Assembly (NCBI GenBank): GCA_001600175.1
Contig: BCJC01000004.1
Span: 1,798,001 to 1,862,000, forward strand
From: Erythrobasidium yunnanense
Taxonomy: Eukaryota > Basidiomycota > Cystobasidiomycetes > Erythrobasidiales > Erythrobasidiaceae
Length of the DNA stretch: 64,000 nucleotides
Direction of reading: 5' to 3'
Positions 48,169 to 59,766 of the stretch are shown here, in pieces. The notes under the pieces are model-generated. The model was not told the origin of the DNA and searched no databases. It saw only the letters and a program-made list of their open reading frames with translations. Position 1 is the first letter of the stretch, and each line of letters opens with the position of its first letter. Position numbers and translations under genes: made by a program.

Positions 48169-50157
48169 ATGAAGCGCCTTTCATCCACTCCAGATGGTAT
48201 GCCATCAGGCAGCGTCGAGCCCGACGAAGACGACGATGAGCATGTTCCTTCATCATCGCAGACCGTGATTTTGCGCGATATTCCCTCTGCACCGGCCATT
48301 CTCGACTTGAAGTATGCATCTTGCGCTGGCTGTCGGCGAGCTGGTTCCCGCTGTGATGGGCACGACAACTATACGCAAGCCTGTATACAGTGTAGACGAC
48401 GTCAGGATGACTGCGAATGGCAGATAGTACCGCGTAAAGTTAAAGGCCAGGACAAGGGAAAGAACCGAGCAAAAAGCAGGAAACGCGAGGAGAGCGCAGT
48501 TTCGGTCAACGATGCGTCAGACAACGACGACAACGATGAAGAGGAAGATCCACCACCGAAGAAAAGAGGAAGAAGCCGCTCCAGAAGTGTTGTGCCATGG
48601 CTTCAGCTGGAGGACCAGCATGGCAAACTACCTGTGCCCAGCGCTGGATGGCCGTCAGCAGCTAGCACGTCACATACATCTCAAGCTCATGTCAAGGAGG
48701 AGCAAATCAAGATGGAGCCTGTCTCGAACGATGAAGGTGGTCAATCCAGCTCGGAATCGTCAGATGGTGATGAAGATGATCAGGAAGAACAGGATACAGA
48801 TGCTCTCCTTGGAGAAGATAAAGATGTCAAGAAGCGGCATACGTCTTTCAAGCTGAAAGACAGCAATCCGGAGCAAATGCTAGCCGAGCTGCAATCCTCT
48901 AGCAAAGGCAACCATTTCCTCACTACACAATCCTATACTTCTCTCCTCACTTCCATGCATATCGAAGAAGCTTCTGATCTATCCGCCTCGCTATACTGGT
49001 GGGACTTTTCGCCTTCAGCTCGAGCTATTCGAGGAAAGTACCCTTCTTTGCTGGAGATCAAGCATGAAGAATGGCGTAACATGTCTCATCTCCACCAACT
49101 TCTCGCTGAGAACGTATACAACTGGTCATTATGGCCTCGTCCGCCTTCATCTCCGCCAAGCCCGTCTACTCTTCCATCCGAGATCACAGCTATAATCCTC
49201 TCCCAAGTCTCGTCTTCCAATCTTCACAAACAAGTCCTATCTTCACTGAACGATACTCAACTAAAGCTACTACGGACGAATCACCGCAATGATCGCATTC
49301 CTTTCAGCATGCGCGAAAGCTATAAGAAGCGGAAATCAGTCTTTGAGAAAAGCACGTACGCTATACCTACTATCTCAGATGAGGAACTACTAGATCAGTA
49401 TTTCAATAAGGAAGATATGGTCTCAGACCATGTTGAAGCCATTCAAGCGCCTATCGGAGTTCTCGTCCAGAATGCGATAGAGAGGGTACTTCTCAAAGTT
49501 GCGGAGATGAGATTGCCGAAAGGCGCTCGAAGACCGCTTAGTGCGGAGAACAGTGTGAAAAAGGCGGACAAGGGCAAAGGGCGGGCGGTCGAAGAGGAGG
49601 ATGGGCAGGAAGACGAAGCGGCATCTAGCAAACCGAGTAGAAGGAACAAGAAGGCACAGGCTCCTGGAGATTGGAAGAGCATGCTGCTAGCTGCTATATC
49701 TGTGCCAGGCCTGCCAAGAGCGTAAGCTGCCTGTCTCTGAGCACGACTGGTTCTTCAGCTAACCATTGGCACTCGACTAGCGCCATTGAAGCCACCGTGA
49801 AACGTCTCGAAAGTCTCTACGGCAAGACAGATACAGATTGTGCGTGACTTGGAATTTATCTCAGCATCTTCCCGGCTGACATGGCTCACTACAGTCATGA
49901 AGCGCTACGATGCGATACATGGCATTTCTTCACATCCTCCAGAAGATGGCGAGACATTGAGGAGCGCGCTGAGGGATCCCGAAGTGCTTGGACAGCACCA
50001 AAATCATGATATTCTGGCTAGGCCGATCCGTCCACCGAGGATATTGGCGAGCTATATAAAGCGGCCCAAGGTGAAGAAGCCTGCAGAGGATGACGATGAA
50101 GAGCAACAAGGTGTCCGGAACAGTGCGATGGACATAGATGTACAAGGGAAGCAGTGA
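48169..50157 (+). CDS. Putative Zn(II)2Cys6 nuclear protein, otherwise unknown
   Basis: Three exons: the first runs from 48169 to about 49723, then two short ones. Near residue 48 the spacing C-x2-C-x6-C-x9-C-x2-C-x6-C (CAGCRRAGSRC, then CIQCRRRQDDC) fits a fungal binuclear zinc cluster, though it is not at the extreme N-terminus. Acidic and basic low-complexity regions follow (DNDDNDEEED, KKRGRSRSRS). A conserved-looking helical region lies around YWWDFSPSARAIRGKYPSLL and LPSEITAIILSQV. The C-terminus after two introns reads AIEATVKRLESLYGKTDTDF and ends MDIDVQGKQ. Usual partners such as the fungal transcription factor middle domain were not seen. It is probably a chromatin or transcription protein. 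Confidence 0.68.
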
Positions 50158-50284
50158 AGTCTATCCAAGGGTTGTACTGGGCAAATTGTGTGGGATCCTC
50201 CAGGTGGCGTCGGTCATGTCGTTGTACACTACGTAGCACGTCGTACTATGCGATCTTCCAGCTTTTATTACAAGTTCAGATCAA

Positions 50285-51647
50285 ATGAATCGCTTCTTGC
50301 TCCTGTTCCATCTCAAACATGGACAAAAGATGAAGAGGGGCTTTCTGAGCAGCTCTTCTTCCACGAAGACTATCACAAAGACTGTAAAAGCTCCTCTATC
50401 ACCTTCTCGCGCTCCCAATGCTCCTGGAATCATCAAGTCTGACGCGGATGCTGCATCTTCCAGACGCGTTCTCGAAGATGATGCTATTATTAAAGTCGAC
50501 AAAGACTACACATGCATCTGGCAGGATGTTGGAGGCCTCATCCTACAATCTGACTATCGCTTTGACGAAAAAGTGCCCTACATCGGCTACTTCCCTCCAA
50601 GCTCTACCGAGCCTGAGATGTGCTACATCGATGACGATGTGTCCAAAATCGAAGAAGCCATGTCCTGGACCGTCTGGAAGACACCTCAGAGCGCCGCTGC
50701 AGCTGAAACGGCCGCTTCACCATGCTTCACTATCCAAGCTGTCAAAGGCAAAGGACTAGCTATGATAGCCTCACGCCCTATCCCTACAGGAACACTCATT
50801 GTCGCAGAAAGGCCCTTCTACGTATCTATACAAAGCAAACAAATCGCCCCTGACATGGGCATGTCCGCTCAAAAAGGCGGAGGCTTTCATAGATGCGCAG
50901 CGTCTAGACTGGGTAAGAAAGCTAGGAAAGCTCTATTAAGCTTAAGTAACTGCTATGGCGACGATATGGACGAAATCCCTGGCAAACTGGGAACAAACTA
51001 TTTGCCGGTCGACGTGCAGCCTCGAGCCGATGAGCAGAAGAACTACTGCGGTGCTTTCGCGACCCTGAGCAGAGCAAATCACAGCTGTGCGCCGAATGCA
51101 AAGTGAGCTCTTCTAAACTCATAAACAGGTGTCCAAGCTGAGTGAAGATTTTATTAGCTACTTCTTCAAATTTTCAGACTACACAGGACGCTTCTATGCC
51201 GTTCGTGACATCGCCAAAGGTGATGAAATCACGGTCATGTACACCGACACGCTAGCTCCAAGCTATGATCGTCGAGACTCGCTATTACACTCACATCGCT
51301 TCATCTGCATGTGTCCCTTCTGCACGCTGCCAGAAGCACGACAAGACGAGAGCGACTCAAACAGGATCTACCTCAAGGGAATCAGAGATACGCTTCATGC
51401 CAGCCCTCCCGTTATTTTACCTGTTGATGAGCTCCGAAAAGCTATTCGTTTGGCTGAGAAAGAGTCTATCTGGGTCTATGTCGCTCAGTTCTGGTATCTC
51501 GGAGCATGCAATCTATTTATGCAGGGCCAGAAGGAACACATGCTTAGAGAGGCTATTAAATGGTTCGAGAAAGCAAGAGAACTGTACATCGGTTGTGAAG
51601 GAAGAGATGAATACCATGTCACAGACATTGAGAAAGTTCTCGGCTGA
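50285..51647 (+). CDS. SET-domain protein (SMYD-like lysine methyltransferase candidate)
   Basis: Two exons with one intron at about 51102-51159. An N-terminal Ser-rich region is followed by the SET start CFTIQAVKGKGLAMIASRPI and IPTGTLIVAERPF. The core motif is LSRANHSCAPNA, split just before NYFFKFSDYTGRFYAVRDIA, then KGDEITVMYTD and a post-SET cysteine cluster CMCPFC. This arrangement is typical of SMYD-like or fungal set5/set6-like proteins. A C-terminal helical region (EAIKWFEKARELYIGC) resembles a TPR-like tail. No MYND finger was recognised. Substrate unknown. It follows the previous gene by 127 bp on the same strand. Confidence 0.8.
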
Positions 51648-51934
51648 TGACGGGCCAATTAGTCACGATACCATCTCGTTTAATAGCCTTCAAGTCAGTC
51701 AAAAAGCAAGAAGTAAGCCAGTAGATGTGGATAGTATGAGTCTGTAAGAATGTAGAAGTGTGAATCGCTCAACGAGATTTGCTACATTGCCTTCGCCTCA
51801 GGGCGAGACTAATTGGGCCTGCTAATACTGAGTGCTGTTGATCCTACAATGACAGTTTGATATTTTTAGACTACCAGCAGCAATAGCAATAGCATGGAAC
51901 CATGTGGACGACTGAACTTCTATGCTTCGGGTCT
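51648..51934. other. Convergent 3' region
   Basis: A 287-bp gap between the SET gene and the MER3 3' end. A short frame continues past the SET stop in another phase but is not supported. Confidence 0.35.
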
Positions 51935-54900
51935 CTATACTTCAGGTGAGAAAGCATCTCTGGACGGTTTCGACTTTGTTTCACTTTCCTGCAGCTCGTC
52001 GACGTCTGAACCTTCATCGTCCTCCTCGATCTCTGTATGGTCGTCGATAAAGTCAATCAAACTGCCAGGATTATCGTCGGTCATTTCTCCACCAGTGTCA
52101 TCGGCATCTCCGCTCAATTCAGCTTCATCATCGATGAACGGATTCTTCTTACGCTTCTTTTGTGATAACTTCTGTAATCTCGATATTTGTTTAATTTTGG
52201 GAGTGCTAATAGCTGCTACGCTGGGCGATCCATCGTCTTGACTCTCATTGGATGCCTTTCTGAAGAGCGGCTTTTTGGATGTACTGGCGCGCGGAGTAGT
52301 ATCATGATTGTAGTCGTCGTTCTGTGCATCTATCTGCATCTCATCGTCACGAGATTCGGGTGGATCTCCGTTTGGTAGGGAGTCCGATGAGAATGATTTG
52401 TTTAGCTTGAACTTGTCTTTGTCTTTGTGTAGTGCGGAGCCCGTCTTCTTTGTAGGGGCTATCTGACTGATATCAGCTAGAGAAGAAGAGCTTGAGCTAG
52501 CTTTTCGCGCTAGAGGTGTTTTCTTGGCAGACGGAGCTTGAGAATTGCGGACGGGTTGATTCCCCTTGCCCTTCTCGTTGATCTTCGGTTTATTTGCTAG
52601 AAATTTGCTCAAAATTTCCGATACCTCTGGCAAATCATCATCTGGGTCATCATCGGCGACTGTATCAGCATCATGTGTGAGCGAAGGCATTGACGAAGTA
52701 GCGTTATTCGTTTTGGATGTAGAAATAGACGCTTTTCCGGTTGCGATATTCGTCTTTTTGGCTGTAGTAGCTTGTGTCTTGTCTGGTAAAGCTGAAGTGG
52801 AAGCAGCAATTTTACCAGCTGTCTTGGTTGCGGTGTTGCCATTCTTCTTTCTTGGCGGCTTTGCGACGCCATCACGGCTGTGTGAGAGACATGTCAGTCA
52901 GAGTCCATGACAGTCGACCCACCAGACTTGCCAGCAGACATGGTTACAATTTGCCTTGCAGGTTGTATGAGAGCATTTGTATCTGCCGTTCTCGAGCTTT
53001 TCGGGGTCGCTTGCAGACAGGGGCACTTTCGAGCGTACAGCAGGCTCTTTGGCTGGTTTCGTGGGTTTGGCTTTCGAAATTGTAGCTGTTGCAGGAGAGA
53101 AAGGCGTCAGGTGCTGTTTGACTACTGACGGAGGTCGCCAATTTCAGATTACCCTTTTCCTTGGGCTCATCGTCGACCATAGGCACGTCTACATCAGGTG
53201 CTAAAGGATCGAGCTAGAAGACAGTACATCAGTAGCCAGCGGCGGCGCAGGGGAGAGACATACCTCGTCATCTGCTGACTTCGACCTTGCACGGAGGTCT
53301 GGTATGGGATATACACTGGCATTGGCCTTGGCTGAGAGAGCTGCGTGTGTCCCATTGCCGGCTAGATTCTCGCAGTCAATGTCAATCTGTGTACTTTAGA
53401 GGCAGATGACTTACCGGTCTCTTCGCAGCTTACGAAAGCGGTAATCTTCTGAGATGGCTTTGTTAGTAGGGCATTGCGGCGGTACTTATAGATGCCATTG
53501 TCGTCATCGGCAATCTTCTTGAGCTTGATACGCTCGTAGTCAATCCATTCCTGAATAGTGGCAAGTTTCAGAAACATGTCTTTCATGAAGGGTGATCAGC
53601 TTACATTATCGCTTGTCATGATTTGTATGGACACTGTGATCTTGCTGTTGTTCTTCTTGCTATTATTGATGGTGACTTGCAAATTCTCCAGGCCGACCAG
53701 TACGTCAAAAGATACGCTGACGCCGTCAGGCTTGACCCTTTCCGATACGTGATTCAGTTGAAGAGTGAACCAAGGAAGGTTGCTGGCAGCGTTGATGATC
53801 CCCATTGCGAGTGGGAAGTTTCTATTCAGAGCACCTCCGACTATCTCCGCTGATGCGTTTCGGAGGTCTCTGAGGTCTCGGATCTTTTGCTCAGTGAGTG
53901 CTATAACTCCCTGGTATAGCCAAGTGTTAGCTGACTTGTTTGTGAGGGAGTCGTGTAGCCATACCTTTGATCCAATACCTGCGACCTGACACATAACATT
54001 CGGAATGTTTTCCCATGTCTTGGCGGCAATACACCGTCGTCTTGTAGTCCTGCATCAGTGTAAGCACAAATTGTGAGCCTGGGATCACCCACAACTCGAG
54101 GGAGTATTTCAGCATCGTCACATCCTGCTTCGTAGCTGCTATATCGATCAGACCTGCAAGACAGATCAGCAAAGTCAAGAGGTGACATCTTCTTGACACA
54201 GGCATTCACATGACGTGACTCTCGCAGCATGGTTCATCACGGCCCAGATTTCGTAGCCTGGGCTGGATCCTGCAACCTTAAGCTCTCTCATGTTTGTTCC
54301 TGCCAAAGTAAGCTGTGCCAATATCAGCAGCAATACTTGCGGAACAGCCATGCTGAGCATACCTGTAAGAGTGTGTTGACTTTGTCGCTAGGATCGTCTA
54401 CAATTGCTACTGGATATTTGATACCCATATCTTCCGCGTTCTTAGTGTTCATGTCTTGATACGCCTTCTTCTCCCCGCTGCGGAATCGTATATCTCCGAA
54501 CTCAGCAGCTTTAGAGATGGCCTCGAGCTGCACAAAGCTGTCAGCACTGTTCAAATCGACTCAGCATTCCGCCGGGGGCTTACTATCTGGGTCATCTTCG
54601 GGTTAGGAGGGATCTCCATCAATTCGCTGAACGTTTTCAGGCGGATCGAGTATTGGCACAGCATGTCGCCATATTGTGTAGAAGCGATATCTCCATTGTC
54701 GAAGTCTTCGACGAACTCTTTGTCAACGAGCTCTTTCACAGTTTCAGTTACCATCTCTTCGAGACGACCTTCAGGATCTGTTGCTAAGCTGATAGGGTTG
54801 CCATTTTCGTCGACCCGATTGGCGGTCAGTGAACGGTAGTATTCTGGGTTTTTCTTGATTCGTACGCTGAAAGATGTGTGAGCTAAGTGCCCTGTCACAT

Positions 54901-57900
54901 GAGAGCCAACCTACTAGAGGAACGAGTTGCGCATCCACTTCAAGGCATCTTCCACCTTCGAAATCGTCTTGATGGCAATTTCTGAATTGATATGCTCAAC
55001 GAGCGTTTGATGTAGACTATCGGGATTGGTCAGTAAGGCTCTACAAATAAGCTTCAAGTCGGGCTTACCAGCTCTCGAGCATGGTCTGAGATCGCATGAG
55101 GGCGTCATACTTGTTTTTATCTTCCGAGGTGCACATTATGACGGCTACTCCTCTGTCGTCAAATTGCGGCCGTCCAGCCCTTCCCATCATCTGGAGGATA
55201 TCCAGGTCGCTGTAGTCCGTATGCTTCGACTGTGATGCACAAGCTATCAGCGTTTCCTGCGATCGAGGTGAATGTGCTGATTTACTTCATTCGTGTTCCA
55301 CATTTTCGTGCCTTTGACAACGACCATTCGCGCGGGCAGATTGACCTGTCAAGGTAATCAGCCATTCTGTATATATACGGCTAGTAAGAAGGAGCCAGGC
55401 TTACTCCGACAGCTAGAGTAGAGGTAGCGCATACTATGCGCAGCTTCCCAGAGAGAAACTCTGCTTCTGTCAATCTTTTGTCTGACAGACTGAGTCCAGC
55501 GTGATGCATTCCGATACCCGCTTCAGCAAGCTCTATAGTCAGGACGCAGGACAGGAACATTCAGACACATAGACTGCCTGTCAGCCCTCAGCAAGGGAGA
55601 TGCTTACCGGTCGCTAGGGGATCGTCATATCTCGCATGACTTTTAGTAGGTTTCGGCCAAGGCGGCGCTTGACGGCCCACTAATGCTTTCTTGTAGTCTA
55701 TAAGTGGGTACAATAAGTTAGAATCAGATCGAGACGTTCGGCGAACCGAAGCTGAAGGCTTGGAAAGAAGTGGCTGACCAGTTAGAAGCACTTTGGCTGC
55801 TTGAGCTACACCTTTGCGTGTGGGGCAGAAGACTAAGACTGGCTTGCCAGACGAGTTCTTGGTAATGACATCCAGGAGTCTAGTGATAAGAAGATCTTCC
55901 AGCTTTCCGTTGATATAATTAGAAGAGAGGCCTTACTGATAATTCAGGGAATTCTCGAAAGCTGATTCGTTACCTCTGTTCGGATACGCATTCACAATCC
56001 TACCACACAAGATCAGCCGGTGGTCAATTTCCCTCTCAAAGCAGCCCGACTTACTTGTGCAATGGACAAGGCCTAAACTCGTCATTGAACTTGAAGACTC
56101 TGGCCATTCCTTTATCTTCCAGCATCATGTCATTGCTCCCACTTCCTCCCGCTCCCAGCCAGCTAGCCACATCTTCGATATTGGGTACGGTTGCTGAAAC
56201 AGCGAGAAAGCGGAGAGGTGTACCGAGATTCTTCATTCGGCTGACTATTACTTCAAGTACGGACCCACGTTCTTCGGCTAGTAAATGGACTTCGTCGATG
56301 CTGCAACAGCACGTCTTAGTAAACCGTTGGGCAAGGGGAGAAATAGGGAAAATTACCAGAACAAGCGGACTTTGTCATACCACCGCATATGCTCCTTTGT
56401 GCGACGCGTCACACTGTCCCATTTTTCAGGAGTCGTGACGCTGCAGTCGAAAGTGTATTAGACACCAGCTTGTATTGGAGCCAAAGATCAGCGACTTACA
56501 TAATTTTCGCTTTCTTAGCCTCCTGAATAGCGTGCATAGACGTGTCTCCCGTGAGTTCGGCGCCTGCACAACCTATGAGCCCCCAAAAATCCTTCCTGGA
56601 CTTTGTTACAATGCAGAACTCACATCTGATGTTGGCAGTAGCGAACTTGTTCCTCCAGTCCGTGACTCGTTCCGTACAAAGTGACTTCGTAGGCGCCAGA
56701 TAAACGATCTGGCCCTCTGCATCTGTACGAAAGATACGAAGCATCCCTATCTCAAACAGGACTGTCTTTCCTGCTCCAGTAGGAGCGGAAATGACCATAT
56801 TCTCGTCTGTGTCGTATAGCTGCAATTGAAAAGGGGAAGAAATAAGTGAGGATGGAAGAGTGAGAATGGCCCAAAGAGGGAAGAGGCATACAGTGGGAAA
56901 CGCTAGACTCTGCACTGCGTTGAACATTTGAAACTTGAAAATCGTTCGATATAGATCAGCTGAATCCGAAATAAGACAAAGTCCCTCAGCTGACGCTGGA
57001 ACGGTCTTTGGTAAAGACAGAAGAAAAGGCGCACGAATAATTGATATATTGATAAGCTTGATCCCTTGCTTGCTAGTATATGCCGAGACTCTGTGCGAAT
57101 GATCGACGATCGGTGTATTTGTAGTCTGCATTTGTATGTGAGGAGCGCTTTGTAGAGGCGTGAGGTGGGTTGATGGACTTGCATATTGATTGCTAGCATT
57201 GTTTTGGAAGGAAGCAGAATGGTTGAATGAAGAAGCAGCAGTGGGAGTATGCATCTGCTGCTGCTGCTGAGGCTGGAAGATCTGAGGCGAGGAGTACTGC
57301 ATACTGTTCTGACTGCTAGCCTGAGCGTTCATCATGTTCTCCATTCTATTCAGTCTCTCGTTGAGTTGTGCGTTTGGCTCTTCCAGTCTTCTTTCTTTCT
57401 CCGTAACTTGCGCTTCTCGTTGATCAATTTCCATTCCTGATCTCTGATTGGGACCTCTGTTCTCCTCGAAGTCTCGATCTCGGTCATCGTAGCGCTTCTC
57501 TCGTCTTGGGCTTCGATACTTCCTTGTTTCGCGCTGTCTTGAATGTCTGTCCTTCTCGTCTTCAGAGTCGCTGAAGTAGCGCTTGTCTTCTTCATCTGAG
57601 AATTGGTCATACTTTCGCTTCCTAGATGGAGGCTGCTGTTGATTCGATCTTCTCTGGGATGGGGACGTAGATGATGTGCGAAGGGGAGGTTCGGGAGCTA
57701 ACGATACTTCAGCTTCTTTTCCTCGAGCCGAGCTCGAGACATACCTCTTCTAGCATAATGTGGCTCGCGTTGCTGATGCTGATGTTGTTGATGCATATGA
57801 GGAGGCACATACATCTGATCCTGGCCGTACTCGTTCTTGACGAGAACCGGTCTCTGCTGGGCCGGCGGAGCATAGTACGAGGAGTTCGCGGGCTGCTGGA

Positions 57901-58114
57901 CATGGCGAAAGCTTTGCACAGGAACAGGCGGCGACGACGATGTTATAGGAGCTCTCAGCGAGCCGAAAGCTGGCGCTCTCGTCGCGCTTGACGTGTTGAC
58001 TATGGGCCGAAAAGTCGGGATTTTGATGGGCGGATAGACAGTGGGTTTCTTGTCTTCATTGTCATCTTTATCGTATCCAAACCAGTCGTTCAACTCATCG
58101 TCAAAGCTCTGCAT
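51935..58114 (-). CDS. MER3: Meiotic crossover DNA helicase (MER3/HFM1)
   Basis: Mer3 is a Ski2-like helicase that stabilises recombination intermediates for class I crossovers. The gene has many introns from 58114. The long N-terminal part has FDDELNDWFGYDKDD, an Arg-rich segment (KRYDDRDRDFEENRG) and Gln-rich stretches. The helicase begins MFNAVQSLAFPTLYDTDENM and shows motif I APTGAGKT, motif II CIDEVHLL, VSATVPNIEDVA, and motif VI QMMGRAGRPQFD. A Sec63-type domain follows (GVIALTEQKIRDLRDLRN, VSFDVLVGLENLQVTI). A Cys/His cluster reads CSHTTCKANCNHVC, then C-RDGVAKPPRKKN across a GC-AG intron (52931-52878, donor GCAAGT). The C-terminus is long, acidic and Ser-rich. Exon boundaries in the middle are approximate. 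Confidence 0.88.
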
Positions 58115-58290
58115 TTTGGCTGCATGAATCGCCAGGAAAAAAAGAGACGAGACGTGCCGGGATAGGGGAACAAAGTAAACAAAGGTTCAGATTGAATAGA
58201 TGGATGCATAGACTAGATGTAACAATCTGCAATGAACTGTCTTGAAAGCTTTCGTCATCTTTTGCCCTTTTTCTTCCTGACAAATCAGCC
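58115..58290. promoter_or_regulatory. 176-bp divergent promoter, MER3 / NmrA-like gene
   Basis: The only DNA between the starts of the meiotic helicase (minus) and the NmrA-like reductase (plus). No specific site was identified. Transcription of both must start here or within the genes. Confidence 0.4.
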
Positions 58291-59504
58291 ATGAAGCTTC
58301 TCGTGATAGGCGCAACAGGGACTATAGGCGGGATAACACCATTATACAGAGCATATACCATCGCTAATACATGACATTAGGCACCCATATCATCAAGGCT
58401 CTCGCCCAGCCCAAAACCGTCTTCAACCGGCTCGCTATCTTCACCTCTCCAGAAACAAGGGATAAGAAGGTCGCATTCCTTAACGAACTACGTTTCCAAG
58501 GTGTCGAGATCCTAGTGGGAGATTTGAGCAATGATAATCAAGTCAAAGCTGTTTTCGAAGGTAACTTTCTAATGACGCCTTTCTTCCCTTCCTTATCACT
58601 TTCGCTCTTCCCTCTCTTCCGATGGTAAAGTAAGCTAATGATGCTCGCTGATAGGCTTCGAAGTTATCGTATCTGCGCTTGGAAGAAACGCCCTGCATCT
58701 GCAGCCGCACCTTGCAGACTTAATAGCCTCTCTCCCCAAACTACCCAGTGGGAAACCAAGACGTTTCTATCCATCTGAATACGGTACAGACATCAAATAT
58801 GATGCCAAGACCTCGCCTCATGGTATGTCTGCCTAATGCGAACCTCCCGAGTGCCTCTAACAGACTAATGTACGTATGTGCCTGCAGAGAAGCCACATCA
58901 GAACAAGCTAAAGACGCGCGCGCATATCGAGTCTCTCGCTAAAGACGGCAAGCTAGAATTCACCTATATCGTAACAGGCCCCTTCATCGACACGTTCATC
59001 TTCGCACGAGCGGGCGGCAAAGCCTGCTATGATCGTGAAGCGTCCACGTTTGGCATCATCGGTTCCGAAAAGGACGAGAGCGTGGTTAGCGGGACGACAT
59101 ATCGAGATACGGGCCGATATGTCTTGAGTAGCGTGAATAGCTTGGAAGCTAGTAGGAACGCTACGATACGCGTATCAAGTATCGACGCCAAGCCTTCAGA
59201 GATGCTTTCCGCACTGAGAAAGATCGAAGGAAAGGAGAAGGACATTGAAGCGAAGTATACGAGTCTGGAAGATTTCAAGGAGTTGGAGCAAGAAGCCTGG
59301 GAGAAGACACCGGAGAAAGCAACGGTCTACACGCTTACGAGAATATGGTTTGAAGGTGGAAGTGATTTCACGAAGAAACCGAAGGCCGTCTATCTGGATG
59401 AGAAGAGCGGGAAAGAGGTGGAGAATCAGGAATTGGCGAAGGAGCTGTTCCAGGATATACAGAAGGAGAGCTTGGAAGATGTATTGAGACCACTGCTATC
59501 GTAG
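58291..59504 (+). CDS. NmrA-like / isoflavone-reductase-type NAD(P)-binding protein
   Basis: Rossmann-fold protein of the NmrA-like atypical SDR group, which includes reductases and redox-sensing regulators. Exon 1 gives MKLLVIGATGTIG, the glycine-rich dinucleotide motif. The next exon gives THIIKALAQPKTVFNRLAIF, then EILVGDLSNDNQVKAVFEG, FEVIVSALGR, RFYPSEYGTDI and TYIVTGPFIDTFIF. It ends SLEDVLRPLLS at 59504, about 320 residues. The first intron (58328-58380, 53 bp) has no GT donor in reach; GC (donor GCGGGA) joins I and G correctly. An alternative start at 58371 would lose the cofactor motif and is unlikely. Other introns are standard. Substrate is not deducible. Confidence 0.82.
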
Positions 59505-59766
59505 TCAGACAGAAAAGAAAGCGTTAGGGTGCATAGATGTCATTAGCCTTGACCAACTTGATGAAAAGCAGAGAGCGAAGTAGAGTAATTAGATCAATTA
59601 GACGTTATCGGGTAATCCAGTCAGCCTTAAGAAAGGAGTGGAGGTGTTGCATTAATGGCCCAAGTCTCCTCGAATGTCCCTATCGCAGCAAATCTACCGA
59701 GACAGCACGTTGCCTATGAATGCCAATTATTCATTATGTATATGAAGCTGGCGCTAAAATAGAAAG

